Below, piece after piece: positions 1 through 11,699 of a DNA stretch of 64,000 bases. A program made the position numbers and the translations under genes. The DNA lies in contig NZ_OZ244657.1 of assembly GCF_965218685.1 (NCBI RefSeq), positions 1,364,001-1,428,000 on the forward strand. Reading direction: 5' to 3'. The DNA comes from Thalassobius sp965218685 (GTDB lineage: Bacteria > Pseudomonadota > Alphaproteobacteria > Rhodobacterales > Rhodobacteraceae). The notes beneath the pieces are model-generated. The model was given only the letters and a program-made list of their open reading frames with translations. It was not told the DNA's origin and searched no databases. Numbering within the stretch: the first letter of the stretch is position 1; each line of letters begins with the position of its first letter.

Positions 1-954
1 ATAGACCTGATGCAAGTTGCCACCGGTCTCTTGCCAGCGGGCTGTCATTGCGCCCACCAAACTGTCCGGCGGAGTGTCCGAGACGAAATGAACTGCCAGT
101 TTCCAGCTGATATGCCGCGCCGTGGCCGGGTGAACCGAAAGGTCCGTTAGCACAGCGTGGATGTCCTCCAACGTCCCTGTTGACCCCCCGTAGGTCTGGC
201 CAAGCACTGTTTCCGCGCCTGGCTCGGCCCAGTTGCGCCGGTATGTCGGCTGAAAATCCTCTGCAAGGGTCAGGCCGGTCAAAAGTTCGGCCAGTTGGCG
301 CACGTCGGTTTGGGTATAGGGCCCGTCCACGCCCAGCGTGTGCAGCTCCAGTATCTCGCGGGCGAGGTTTTCGTTCAGGCCGCGGCGCACGCCCTTGGCC
401 TTGAATTTGGCCTGTATCGGCGCCGAGGGGCCCAGCGAGTAGAGCTGATCAAGGTAACTCAGCATCAGCGGGCTGGTTGCCGCTGCGATCAACAGATCGG
501 CGAACTGGCCGGTCAGGTGCGGGCGGATAAAGCTTTCGGTGTGGGGCAGGGCGCCGCGCTGCAATACGGCGCCCTTGCCGCGCACGGTGAAATGGTCGGC
601 CCAGAACGCCGCCAGCCGTTCGCGCAGCCCGTCCTGCGTATGGCTGCGCCTTGCCAAGCTGTGAATCAGCCAGTTGGTCTGCGCGACGCGGGCCTGTTTG
701 ACCTCGCGCCGGAATTGCTTGTGCAGGCGTTTTGCTTCTTCGGGCGGCTTTGCCTTGCGGGACGCTTTGCGCAGGGAGCGCGCGGTGATCATGCGTTTGC
801 GCAGCTGGTCGTAGGTCTCGATCGGAAAGGCGGCAGCCATCTGATCGGGGCTGTTCAAGCGCCCCAGCATCTGCCCAACGGATGCAGGAGGGGCAATGCC
901 CGACGCCAGGCCGGTGCCGAACCGGATCTCTGCAAGGATAGGGTCAAAGGGCAT
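1..954 (-). CDS. DUF1800 family protein (partial, C-terminus outside window)
   Basis: The gene enters from the left edge; 318 codons from the ATG at 954 are visible without a stop, so the C-terminus is missing. The N-terminus begins MPFDPILAEIRFGTGLAS and continues with basic helical stretches and a segment around residues 120-170 containing AFWADHFTVRG, which matches the DUF1800 family, usually about 450 residues. In many bacteria this family sits next to a DUF1501 sulfatase-like protein and is thought to be exported, but that partner would lie outside this window. No obvious signal peptide is visible at the N-terminus. The molecular function is unknown. The family assignment is from recognition of the sequence; any biological role would be inference. 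Confidence 0.8.
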   Translation of the reverse strand, partial: MPFDPILAEIRFGTGLASGIAPPASVGQMLGRLNSPDQMAAAFPIETYDQLRKRMITARSLRKASRKAKPPEEAKRLHKQFRREVKQARVAQTNWLIHSLARRSHTQDGLRERLAAFWADHFTVRGKGAVLQRGALPHTESFIRPHLTGQFADLLIAAATSPLMLSYLDQLYSLGPSAPIQAKFKAKGVRRGLNENLAREILELHTLGVDGPYTQTDVRQLAELLTGLTLAEDFQPTYRRNWAEPGAETVLGQTYGGSTGTLEDIHAVLTDLSVHPATARHISWKLAVHFVSDTPPDSLVGAMTARWQETGGNLHQVY

Positions 955-1071
955 GGAAACTCCGTCTTGCGCTTTGGCCTGACTATAACGCGCTGGGGGC
1001 AGCGGTCTGCATCACATAAATGCGACATTGCACAGGACCGGCGGAATTGCGCGCTTGGGCGAGGCGCGCAA

Positions 1072-1103
1072 GCAAAAACGCCCAAGCCTTGGGCCTGGGC
1101 GTT
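1072..1103 (-). terminator. Rho-independent terminator of aspS
   Basis: On the minus strand a 12-base stem (1077-1088 with 1092-1103, one G-U pair) closes a three-base loop and is followed by a run of five T. It lies 24 bases past the aspS stop codon, the expected place for an intrinsic terminator. Confidence 0.85.
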
Positions 1104-1126
1104 CGCATCTGTTGACAAAAAGAAGC

Positions 1127-2977
1127 TTAGTCCTGAGGGATCACCCGCAGCGACAGCTCCATCAGCTGGTCCGAGCTGGGATCGGACGGAGCCTGCATCA
1201 TCAGGTCTTCGGCGCGTTGGTTCATCGGGAACATGATGACCTCGCGGATGTTGGCGGTGTCGGCCAACAGCATCACGATCCGGTCGATGCCTGCAGCGCA
1301 CCCACCGTGCGGTGCAGCGCCGTATTGGAAGGCCTGGTACAGCGCGCCGAAACGGCTTTTGACCTCGGCTTCGTCATAACCGGCGATTTCAAAGGCTTTC
1401 AGCATCAGGTCCGGTTTGTGGTTCCGGATCGCGCCGGACACCAGCTCGTACCCGTTGCATGCCAGGTCATACTGATAGCCCAGAACGTCCAGCGGGTTGC
1501 CGTTCAGCGCGTCCATACCGCCCTGCGGCATCGAGAACGGGTTGTGTTCGAAATCGATCTCGCCGGTTTCCTCGTCCTGTTCGTAGATCGGGAAGTCCAC
1601 GATCCACGCAAAGGCAAAGCGGTCCTTATCGGTCAGGCCCAGCTCGTTACCGATGACGTCGCGCGCTTTGCCGGCGACCTTTTCGAACGCCTTGGGCTTG
1701 CCACCCAAGAAGAAGGCCGCATCACCGATGCCAAGCCCCAGTTGCTGGCGGATTGCCTCGGTCCGTTCGGGGCCGATGTTCTTGGCCAGCGGACCGGCTG
1801 CTTCCATGCCGCCCTCGACCTCGCCGGATTTCAGCTTGGCTTGGGCTTCCTTCACGGTGATGCCCAGTTCCTGAGCGACCGCATCGGCGGTTTTCTCGCG
1901 CCAGAAGATATAGCCCATGCCGGGCAGACCTTCGCCTTGGGCGAATTTGTTCATCCGGTCACAGAATTTGCGGCCGCCGCCGGTGGGGGCGGGGATGGCG
2001 CGCACCTCGGTGCCTTCGTTTTCCAGCAGGCTGGCAAAGATCGCAAAGCCGGAACCGCGGAAATGTTCGCTGACATCCTGCATCTTGATCGGGTTGCGCA
2101 GGTCGGGCTTATCCGTGCCGTACCATTTCGCCGCGTCCTTATAGGAGATCTGCGGCCAGTCCTGATCGACCTTCCGGCCACCGCCGAACTCCTCGAAAAT
2201 GCCGGTCAGAACGGGCTGGATCGTGTCGAAGACGTCCTGCTGTTCGACAAACGACATCTCCAGGTCCAGCTGGTAGAAATCAGTGGGCGAGCGGTCGGCG
2301 CGCGGGTCTTCGTCGCGGAAACAGGGCGCGATCTGGAAATACTTGTCATAGCCCGACATCATGATCAGCTGTTTGAACTGCTGCGGGGCCTGCGGCAGGG
2401 CGTAGAACTTGCCCGGGTGCAGACGGGACGGCACCAGGAAATCGCGCGCGCCTTCGGGGCTGGACGCGGTGATGATCGGGGTCTGGTATTCGCGGAAGTT
2501 CTGATCCCACATCCGGCGCCGCATCGAGGCCACAACGTCCGAGCGCATGGTCATGTTCTTCTGCATCACCTCGCGGCGCAGATCCAGATAGCGGTATTTC
2601 AGGCGGGTTTCTTCAGGGTATTCCTGATCGCCGAACACCATCAGCGGCAGCTCTTCCGAGGCGCCCAGTACCTCGATATCGCGCACGAACACTTCGACTT
2701 CGCCGGTGGGCAGCTTGGGGTTCACCAGATCGGCGTCACGCGCTTTGACGTTGCCATCGATGCGGATACACCATTCGCTGCGGACCTTTTCCACCTCGGC
2801 GAAAACCGGGCTGTCGGGGTCGCAAAGGACTTGGGTGACGCCATAGTGGTCGCGCAGGTCGATGAACAGGATGCCGCCGTGATCGCGGACCCGATGGACC
2901 CAGCCCGACAGGCGGACGGTGTCGCCCACGTTGGATTTGTTCAGCTCGGCGCAGGTATGGCTGCGATATGCGTGCAT
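1127..2977 (-). CDS. aspS: Aspartate--tRNA ligase
   Basis: Class II aminoacyl-tRNA synthetase of 616 residues that charges tRNA-Asp with aspartate in the cytoplasm. The N-terminal OB-fold anticodon-binding domain (about 1-110, with SGWVHRVRDHGGILFIDLRD) is followed by the catalytic domain. This contains motif 2 around CFRDEDPRADRSPTDFYQLD, the bacterial GAD insertion in the middle, and motif 3 near GGCAAGIDRIVMLL at the C-terminus. The length fits bacterial AspRS. Alphaproteobacterial AspRS enzymes are often non-discriminating, also charging tRNA-Asn, when the cell carries GatCAB; this cannot be decided from the window. The gene is the last of a minus-strand run (pabB, pabC, aspS) but is separated from pabC by 85 bases and ends at a clear terminator. 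Confidence 0.97.
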   Translation of the reverse strand: MHAYRSHTCAELNKSNVGDTVRLSGWVHRVRDHGGILFIDLRDHYGVTQVLCDPDSPVFAEVEKVRSEWCIRIDGNVKARDADLVNPKLPTGEVEVFVRDIEVLGASEELPLMVFGDQEYPEETRLKYRYLDLRREVMQKNMTMRSDVVASMRRRMWDQNFREYQTPIITASSPEGARDFLVPSRLHPGKFYALPQAPQQFKQLIMMSGYDKYFQIAPCFRDEDPRADRSPTDFYQLDLEMSFVEQQDVFDTIQPVLTGIFEEFGGGRKVDQDWPQISYKDAAKWYGTDKPDLRNPIKMQDVSEHFRGSGFAIFASLLENEGTEVRAIPAPTGGGRKFCDRMNKFAQGEGLPGMGYIFWREKTADAVAQELGITVKEAQAKLKSGEVEGGMEAAGPLAKNIGPERTEAIRQQLGLGIGDAAFFLGGKPKAFEKVAGKARDVIGNELGLTDKDRFAFAWIVDFPIYEQDEETGEIDFEHNPFSMPQGGMDALNGNPLDVLGYQYDLACNGYELVSGAIRNHKPDLMLKAFEIAGYDEAEVKSRFGALYQAFQYGAAPHGGCAAGIDRIVMLLADTANIREVIMFPMNQRAEDLMMQAPSDPSSDQLMELSLRVIPQD

Positions 2978-3062
2978 TCTAGTGACCTTTCATCAGGCAT
3001 CGGCGGCGCAGAGGTCTGCGCGGAATTCGTCCGGGCCGATACACAAGGTTGCGGCGCTATTG

Positions 3063-3731
3063 TCAAGCAATGTGGGTGAATTGAGCGCATTCGGGTGCCC
3101 AAACCGCCTGCGTTGAACCGCGCAGCGAATTGATCAGGTTGATCGAGCGGGCCGCACGCAGGTCATTCAGGGTCAGAACGGCCGCTTTTACTTGGCCCGT
3201 GTTCAGCAGACTTTGACGATAAACCCCGGCCAGACAGCCCGAGGTCAGCGGAGGTGTCAGGCGCTCTCCGTCCGGGGTGGTGACGCAGATATTGGTGATC
3301 GTGCCCTCGCAAACCTCGCCCCGTTCGTTCAGCAGAACGGCCTCGTCCACGCCTTCATGCAACGCGGTACGGGCCTGATCATAGATGGCGCGCTGGGTGG
3401 TCTTGTGGCGCAGCAGCGGGTTTGCAGAATCTAGCCGCTGATCTGCAATGACAAACCGCATTTGGCGCGTCCGCGCGGGCATCGGGAGAGTCTCCAGCCG
3501 CAGCGCGCCGTCCTTCGCCAGCGTCACCCGGCAGCGCAGCGCGTCCGGCCCCGAGATCCCCTGCATCACGGCGCGCGCCTGTTCGGGGTCGTACGCAAAC
3601 CCCAACGCTTGCGCCGAGGCCATCAGTCGCGCCAGATGCAAGGCTTCCCGCGCGATCCCCTGTCCGGGGACATAGCCGAAGGTTTCGATCAGGCGGGTTC
3701 CGGCTGGAACATCGCATAGCGGGCTTTCCAT
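3063..3731 (-). CDS. pabC: Aminotransferase class IV, probable 4-amino-4-deoxychorismate lyase
   Basis: A 222-residue fold-type IV PLP enzyme. Lys110 in LRHKTTQR is the likely Schiff-base lysine, and the CEGTITNI segment at 141-148 is the conserved PLP-phosphate/Glu motif. It lies directly behind pabB and overlaps it by 43 bases (ATG at 3731), so the likely reaction is conversion of aminodeoxychorismate to p-aminobenzoate and pyruvate for folate synthesis. The sequence alone would also allow another class IV aminotransferase; the pabB pairing is the main argument. A longer reading frame extends upstream, but the extra residues lie inside pabB in another frame and are Arg/Gly-rich, so the internal ATG is preferred. 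It is somewhat shorter than E. coli PabC. Confidence 0.85.
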   Translation of the reverse strand: MESPLCDVPAGTRLIETFGYVPGQGIAREALHLARLMASAQALGFAYDPEQARAVMQGISGPDALRCRVTLAKDGALRLETLPMPARTRQMRFVIADQRLDSANPLLRHKTTQRAIYDQARTALHEGVDEAVLLNERGEVCEGTITNICVTTPDGERLTPPLTSGCLAGVYRQSLLNTGQVKAAVLTLNDLRAARSINLINSLRGSTQAVWAPECAQFTHIA

Positions 3732-4807
3732 AGGGCCTCCTCGTATTCCGATGGGGCGGTGCTGTCCCAGACCAGCCCGCCGCCGACATTCAGGGTGGCG
3801 CGATCCCCGTCCAGCATCACCGTTCGGATCGCCACGTTGAAACAGGACCGCCCGTCCGGCGCGGCCCAGCCGATGGTGCCGCAATACGCCTCGCGCGGCC
3901 AGGGTTCCAATTCGCGGATGATTTGCATCGCGCGCAATTTCGGCGCCCCGGTGATCGAGCCGCAGGGGAATAGCGCGGCAAAGATATCACCCAGCCCGAT
4001 GCCCGGCTGCAATTGTCCTTCGACTGTCGAAACCATCTGATGCACCGTTGCGTAGGTTTCCACCGTGAACAGGTCGGGCGCCCGCACCGAGCCGACTTGG
4101 CAAATCCGGCTGATATCATTGCGCAACAGGTCCACGATCATCAGGTTCTCTGCCTGGTTTTTTTCATCCCGCGACAGGGTCGTGCGCTGGGCGGCATCCT
4201 GCGCCGGATCGTTCAGCCTGGGCAAAGTGCCTTTCATGGGCCGGGTTTCAATGCGGCCGTCGGAATCGGTGCGAAAGAACAGCTCGGGCGAGCGCGACAG
4301 CAGCGCGGGGCCGTCCTCTTGTTCCACAAGCACACCATGGCCCACGGATTGGCGCGCGGCCAAGGCGGCATAAAGCCCCTTCGCGCTGCCATCCGCGCGG
4401 GCATCAATCGGAAATGTCAGGTTGGCCTGATAAATATCGCCCGCGCCGATATAGTCATGCACTGCCCGAAATGCGCGGGCATAGTGGGTGGCGTTCCAGC
4501 GCGGGGTCAGATCGTGCAACGCTCCGGCCGAGGTAAAGCCTTCGGCGGGCACAGGCGGCTTATAAAGACCGAAACGCATCAGGGGCAGCTGGCGATTTTG
4601 GGGCAGAAGCGGCGCCAGCCGCGGCTCAAGCGCGTATCCAAGCTCGTAACTGGCATATCCGGCCAGCCAGTACCCCTGCTGCTGTGCGTCCTGCAAACGG
4701 GTCAGCGCAGCGGGCACTTGTGCAGGCTCAGAGGCCTGGATCACCGCGCATGGGGCGTTAAACTGGACGGCAGGCCCGTCAGGGCCAGAATCAAATCGCA
4801 ATCGCAA
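3689..4807 (-). CDS. pabB: Aminodeoxychorismate synthase component I
   Basis: A 372-residue chorismate-binding enzyme that aminates chorismate to 4-amino-4-deoxychorismate using ammonia from a glutaminase partner (PabA) not encoded nearby. Visible family motifs are GDIYQANLT (123-131), RPMKGTLPR (189-197) with Lys192 at the position of the E. coli PabB catalytic lysine, and the C-terminal LFPCGSITGAPK. The protein is shorter than E. coli PabB (about 450 residues), mainly because the N-terminal half is reduced, as is common in alphaproteobacteria. It overlaps the downstream pabC by 43 bases, implying coupled translation and a dedicated p-aminobenzoate branch of folate synthesis. It is transcribed divergently from carB. 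Confidence 0.92.
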   Translation of the reverse strand: MRLRFDSGPDGPAVQFNAPCAVIQASEPAQVPAALTRLQDAQQQGYWLAGYASYELGYALEPRLAPLLPQNRQLPLMRFGLYKPPVPAEGFTSAGALHDLTPRWNATHYARAFRAVHDYIGAGDIYQANLTFPIDARADGSAKGLYAALAARQSVGHGVLVEQEDGPALLSRSPELFFRTDSDGRIETRPMKGTLPRLNDPAQDAAQRTTLSRDEKNQAENLMIVDLLRNDISRICQVGSVRAPDLFTVETYATVHQMVSTVEGQLQPGIGLGDIFAALFPCGSITGAPKLRAMQIIRELEPWPREAYCGTIGWAAPDGRSCFNVAIRTVMLDGDRATLNVGGGLVWDSTAPSEYEEALWKARYAMFQPEPA

Positions 4808-4913
4808 GGCTGTTTGCCCTTGTTGATGTGCCCTCCCTTACCTTCAGCTATAGCGCAATTGGACCGGGGGTACAGTCCGCACGGGTTAAATCGAAGATGT
4901 TTTGCGATCCCCC

Positions 4914-4941
4914 TTGCGCCCTGCAAAGTGTTAGCTATAAC
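4914..4941 (+). promoter_or_regulatory. Candidate sigma-70 promoter of carB
   Basis: TTGCGC (4914-4919) and TATAAC (4936-4941) are separated by 16 bases in the 208-base gap between divergent pabB and carB, about 75 bases ahead of the carB start. This is a pattern match only; no transcript start is known. Confidence 0.45.
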
Positions 4942-5015
4942 CCACGACAATTTGCGCGGGGTGAGTCTCACCCCCGTGCCCTGCTGCCCAACCGCCAGAG
5001 CTCAAGAGGTCCGCC

Positions 5016-8345
<3,330 letters not shown>

Positions 8346-8390
8346 TCCCTCAGGCGTTCCTTCCTAAGGGGCAGGAATTGAATTGATCGC

Positions 8391-8429
8391 AATCCACTCG
8401 GGTAATCATTCCCGGGTGGATTTTTTTTG
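8391..8429 (+). terminator. Rho-independent terminator of carB
   Basis: A 12-base stem (8391-8402 with 8411-8422, one G-U pair) with an eight-base loop leads directly into an uninterrupted T run, 45 bases past the carB stop. Confidence 0.92.
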
Positions 8430-8676
8430 TGCTCACTGCTGTTGGACCTGCACCGCCGCCGAAAAGCGATAAAAAACTGCGCGTGTTACACAAACTTCAC
8501 GACACTTCGCGCCCAAATTCGCTATGCTAAAGGATATAAGCGATGGCCGCGATGATCCCCAATCAGTCGATCCAGTCCGGCTGAATTCGCCGCGCATCGC
8601 TTGGATATGGCGTAAGCACTCTGCGGGTCCCAAGCTCTGTCGGGTGAATGATTTCATTGTCCCTTTTCAGAACGAC

Positions 8677-8706
8677 TGGGGCCTCTCGATTTCTCGAGAG
8701 GCCCCA
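8677..8706. terminator. Strong hairpin downstream of the HTH-like gene
   Basis: A perfect 13-base stem (8677-8689 with 8694-8706) closes a four-base loop. It lies 24 bases past the stop of the minus-strand gene at 8730 and probably ends that transcript, although there is no T run on either side, so it may act as an mRNA-stabilising hairpin or with Rho. Confidence 0.5.
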
Positions 8707-8729
8707 ATTACCTTCCGGTGGGCGAGCCC

Positions 8730-9185
8730 TTAAGTGGCTTCCTCTTCCAGGTGCAGCTTCATTTCGATCAAGACATGCTGCAAGGCCAGCGTTTCCTTCA
8801 GCAGTCGCTTGGCCTCGTTGATGGTGATGATGCCGTCCTCAATGGATTGGTTGTACTCGGCCATCAGCATTGCGAAGCGCTGGCTCAGCGCGATGACGTC
8901 CGAATTGATCCCGCCGGTTTCTGCATTCTTGCGGTTTTCGTTATAGGACAACGAAATGCCGCGCAGATCCGCAAGCGCGCTGGTGACATGCGGGTGCGAG
9001 GCAGCGGCCTCTAGTGCGGCAACGGCATCGATCGGCATGAAGCGGTCTTTGTGTTCGGGGTTGTCGGAATAGTACCGCCCCAACGTGGCCTTGGATTTGC
9101 CGGTCAACGAACATGCGGCCTCGATGCCCACATCTTTGACCAGGGCTTCGGTGTGTTTCTTCAAGTATCCAGTGGCGACTGACAT
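8730..9185 (-). CDS. Conserved hypothetical protein, possible helix-turn-helix DNA-binding
   Basis: A 151-residue, all-helical, acidic protein. Start chosen at ATG 9185 because AGAGG lies 7 bases upstream; a longer frame adds 18 residues without a ribosome site. Residues about 15-45 (VGIEAACSLTGKSKATLGRY) look like a helix-turn-helix of the type found in small phage-like regulators. The middle contains PIDAVAALEAAASHPHV, and the C-terminal 70 residues are a long amphipathic helical segment, possibly a dimerisation coil. I recognise it as a protein conserved in Rhodobacteraceae without an assigned role. It stands alone with its own promoter region and a downstream hairpin. A regulatory function is inference from the HTH-like segment. 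Confidence 0.7.
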   Translation of the reverse strand: MSVATGYLKKHTEALVKDVGIEAACSLTGKSKATLGRYYSDNPEHKDRFMPIDAVAALEAAASHPHVTSALADLRGISLSYNENRKNAETGGINSDVIALSQRFAMLMAEYNQSIEDGIITINEAKRLLKETLALQHVLIEMKLHLEEEAT

Positions 9186-9533
9186 TCGTAACCTCTTGCT
9201 GCCCCCGAGTGAGGGGGAAAACCTTCTACTGTTTCCCATTAATCATTTTCGGGGGCTATGTCATTGATAAAGCTGACCCTGGTCGGTTTCAGGGTGCATT
9301 AAGTTGTTTGAATGTAACAAGTTGCCGATTTTCGTGATTGGCGACTGCACGTTTCAGGTCAATGTGTGCAGACCTGAGGCAGACCGGGAAACCGGTCAAA
9401 ATGGCGAGGCCACGGACCCAGGTACCCGTGCCGATCATCCCCAAGGGCTATGCCCGTCAGCGCGTTCCTGACTGTTGCCTCGCCACGCAAAATCCCGCTT
9501 GATCCGCTGGAAAAATGCCGACACAACGCGGGC
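9186..9533. other. Divergent intergenic region upstream of the HTH-like gene and tdk
   Basis: This 348-base region separates two divergent genes. It contains three inverted repeats: 9202-9206/9213-9217 (G/C-only stem just before the ribosome site of the minus-strand gene), 9321-9329/9337-9345 (nine pairs including G-U, seven-base loop) and 9354-9360/9371-9377 (seven perfect pairs, ten-base gap). The last two could be operators or leader hairpins for tdk. I see no gene and no clear -35/-10 pair. Confidence 0.5.
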
Positions 9534-10118
9534 ATGGCCAAGTTATATTTCCATTACTCCACCATGAATGCCGGCAAGTCGACGGTTCTGCTGCAGGCTG
9601 CGCATAACTATCGCGAACGGGGCATGGAACCCTACCTGCTGACCGCGCAGTTCGATAATCGCGCAGGCCAAGGGCGCGTGGCCTCGAGGATTGGGATCGG
9701 GTCTCAGGCGGACACGTTTGCTGCCGGTGAGAACCTGTACGAGCGTCTGAAGGCCCGTCTTGCGCAGGGCCCTGTGGCCTGCGTGTTCGTGGACGAAGCG
9801 CAGTTCCTGGAAAAAGAACAGGTCTGGCAGCTGGCGCGCGCGGTGGACGATCTGGGCGTGCCGGTGATGTGCTATGGGCTGCGGGTGGATTTCCGCGGCG
9901 AGCTGTTTCCGGGCTCGGCCGCTTTGCTGGCCCTGGCGGATGAAATGCGTGAGGTCCGCACGATCTGCCATTGCGGGAAAAAGGCTACGATGGTGGTGCG
10001 AATGGGGCCGGACGGGCAGGTGCTGCGCGATGGCGCCCAGGTGCAGATCGGCGGGAACGAGACCTATGTCTCGCTGTGTCGCCGCCACTGGCGCGAGAGC
10101 GTCGGGGATGTGAGGTAG
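9534..10118 (+). CDS. tdk: Thymidine kinase
   Basis: A type II (TK1-like) thymidine kinase of 194 residues that phosphorylates thymidine to dTMP in nucleoside salvage. The P-loop segment YSTMNAGKST (8-17), the DEAQ Walker-B-like motif (87-90) and a structural zinc site (Cys145, Cys147, Cys182, His185) are all present, as in E. coli Tdk. The start is the ATG at 9534, giving the usual N-terminus MAKLYFHYS; the frame stays open upstream for 28 codons, but those do not match the family. It is followed by a 65-base gap carrying an intergenic repeat and then the convergent rimO. Confidence 0.95.
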   Translation: MAKLYFHYSTMNAGKSTVLLQAAHNYRERGMEPYLLTAQFDNRAGQGRVASRIGIGSQADTFAAGENLYERLKARLAQGPVACVFVDEAQFLEKEQVWQLARAVDDLGVPVMCYGLRVDFRGELFPGSAALLALADEMREVRTICHCGKKATMVVRMGPDGQVLRDGAQVQIGGNETYVSLCRRHWRESVGDVR

Positions 10119-10180
10119 GGGGCGTTGCCCCCTCTGGCCGTTGGCCATTCACCCCCAGAGTATTTCAGGAGCAAAGAAGC
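10119..10180. repeat. Intergenic repeat, copy 1
   Basis: This copy fills the gap between convergent tdk and rimO. It starts with a G/C hairpin (GGGGCGTTGCCCC) and ends with a segment like CACCCCCAGAGTATTTCAGG followed by AGCAAAGAAGC. A second copy with the same order of elements lies at 47634-47698. Both sit right after a stop codon. I associate this pattern with small intergenic repeats in roseobacter genomes. Confidence 0.75.
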
Positions 10181-10183
10181 GGG

Positions 10184-11551
10184 TCAGCTTCTGATCTGGC
10201 CCCAGAGGTCATAGTCGCTGGCTTCGTCGACCTCGACCGTCACGATGTCGCCGACGGTCAGCGTGCCCGTGCCTTCATCGATGAAGAGGTTGCCGTCAAT
10301 CTCGGGGGCGTCTGATTTGGTGCGGCAGGTGGCGATGCCGTCGTCGTCGATATCGTCCACAATGACGTCCATGACCTGTCCGACCTTGGCGGCCAGTTTC
10401 GCCTCGGAAATCGTCTGAGCCTTTTGCATGAAGCGATCCCAGCGGTCTTGTTTTTCGTCGTCGGGCACATGATCGGGCAGGGCGTTCGAGCGCGCGCCCT
10501 CGACGTTTTCGTATTGGAAGCAGCCGACGCGATCCAGCTGTGCTTCGTCCATCCAGTCCAGAAGGGTTTGGAATTCCTGTTCGGTTTCCCCCGGATAGCC
10601 GACAATGAAGGTAGAGCGCAGGGTGATATCGGGGCAGATGTCGCGCCATTCACGGATCCGGTCCAGCGTCTTTTCCGCGGCCGCCGGGCGCGCCATGCGT
10701 TTCAGCGTGTCGGGGTGGGCGTGCTGAAAGGGGATGTCCAGATAGGGCAGGATCTTACCCTCGGCCATCAGGGGGATCACGTCGCGCACATGCGGGTAGG
10801 GATAGACATAGTGCAGGCGGATCCAGGCATCCAGCTGGCCCAGCTCGCGCGCCAGATCAAGGAAGGGGAACTTGGCCTCGCGGTCCTTCCAGTCGGTGCC
10901 ATAGGCGCTGGTGTCCTGGCTGATGACCAGAAGTTCCTTGACGCCGCTTTCCACCAGTTTCTCGGCCTCGCGCAGTACCGCCTTCATCGGGCGGCTGGCC
11001 AGTTTGCCGCGCATGTCGGGGATGATGCAGAATTTGCAGCTGTGATTGCAGCCCTCTGAAATCTTGAGATAGCTGTAGTGGCGCGGGGTCAGTTTGACGC
11101 CACTGGCGGGCAGCAGGTCGATGAACGGGTCAGGGTCGGGGGGCACGGCGCCGTGGACCGCATCCAGCACCTGTTCGTATTGATGCGGGCCGGTGACAGC
11201 CAGAACCTTGGGGTGGACGCCGGTGATATATTCGGGGTCGGCGCCCAGGCAGCCGGTGACGATGACCTTGCCGTTTTCGTTCAGCGCCTCGCCGATGGCC
11301 TCAAGCGATTCGGCCTTGGCCGAGTCCAGAAACCCGCAGGTGTTCACGATCACCGCGTCGGCGCCGGAATAGTCGGGGCTGATGCCATAGCCCTCGGCGC
11401 GCAGACGGGTCAGGATGCGCTCGCTATCGACCAATGCCTTGGGGCAGCCCAGCGAAACCATACCGATGGTCGGCTGGCCGTCACGAGGCTTATCCTGAAG
11501 GCGCGCACGCGGCGCAAGGTCTGGGCGGAGGTTGGGCGGATTCTGGGTCAT
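10184..11551 (-). CDS. rimO: Ribosomal protein S12 methylthiotransferase RimO
   Basis: A 455-residue radical-SAM enzyme that methylthiolates the conserved aspartate of ribosomal protein S12. The N-terminal MTTase domain carries Cys36, Cys72 and Cys101 for the auxiliary [4Fe-4S] cluster, starting in MVSLGCPKALVDSE. The radical-SAM motif is at Cys168, Cys172 and Cys175 (EGCNHSCKFCIIP), and a TRAM domain forms the C-terminus. The VSLGCPK signature and the absence of MiaB-type features favour RimO over MiaB. Length is usual. It is convergent with tdk and lies divergently 148 bases from the AsmA-family gene. Confidence 0.95.
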   Translation of the reverse strand: MTQNPPNLRPDLAPRARLQDKPRDGQPTIGMVSLGCPKALVDSERILTRLRAEGYGISPDYSGADAVIVNTCGFLDSAKAESLEAIGEALNENGKVIVTGCLGADPEYITGVHPKVLAVTGPHQYEQVLDAVHGAVPPDPDPFIDLLPASGVKLTPRHYSYLKISEGCNHSCKFCIIPDMRGKLASRPMKAVLREAEKLVESGVKELLVISQDTSAYGTDWKDREAKFPFLDLARELGQLDAWIRLHYVYPYPHVRDVIPLMAEGKILPYLDIPFQHAHPDTLKRMARPAAAEKTLDRIREWRDICPDITLRSTFIVGYPGETEQEFQTLLDWMDEAQLDRVGCFQYENVEGARSNALPDHVPDDEKQDRWDRFMQKAQTISEAKLAAKVGQVMDVIVDDIDDDGIATCRTKSDAPEIDGNLFIDEGTGTLTVGDIVTVEVDEASDYDLWGQIRS

Positions 11552-11699
11552 GGGGCCTCATACAGAATGCGTGCGGTTTGGGGAAGGGTATTGCGTCATC
11601 CGGCGAAGTGCCGCCCGATCATGTGGGTGCTGCAACACGTGATTGGCAGCCCGGTGCCGCTTGCGTAAGCTGGGGAAAACACCCTTCGGAGGCAGTAGG

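Larger units (their letters stand above)
8346..8729. other. Intergenic gap between convergent genes
   Basis: This 384-base gap lies between carB (plus) and the minus-strand gene at 8730. It holds the carB terminator at its left end and a very strong hairpin at 8677-8706. Between them (8430-8676) I see no convincing gene: two short open frames overlap on opposite strands, and neither has a good ribosome site or a recognisable protein. A small RNA ending at the 8677 hairpin is possible but unsupported. Confidence 0.6.

Noticed and set aside
1028..3079. 683-codon open frame on the plus strand
   Set aside because: It is antisense to aspS, which is certain from its motifs; the translated sequence has no recognisable domain and the composition expected of a shadow frame in GC-rich DNA.
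8433..8733. Two short open frames on opposite strands (8433-8657 minus, 8524-8733 plus)
   Set aside because: They overlap each other and a structural hairpin, lack a good ribosome site, and do not resemble any protein I know.
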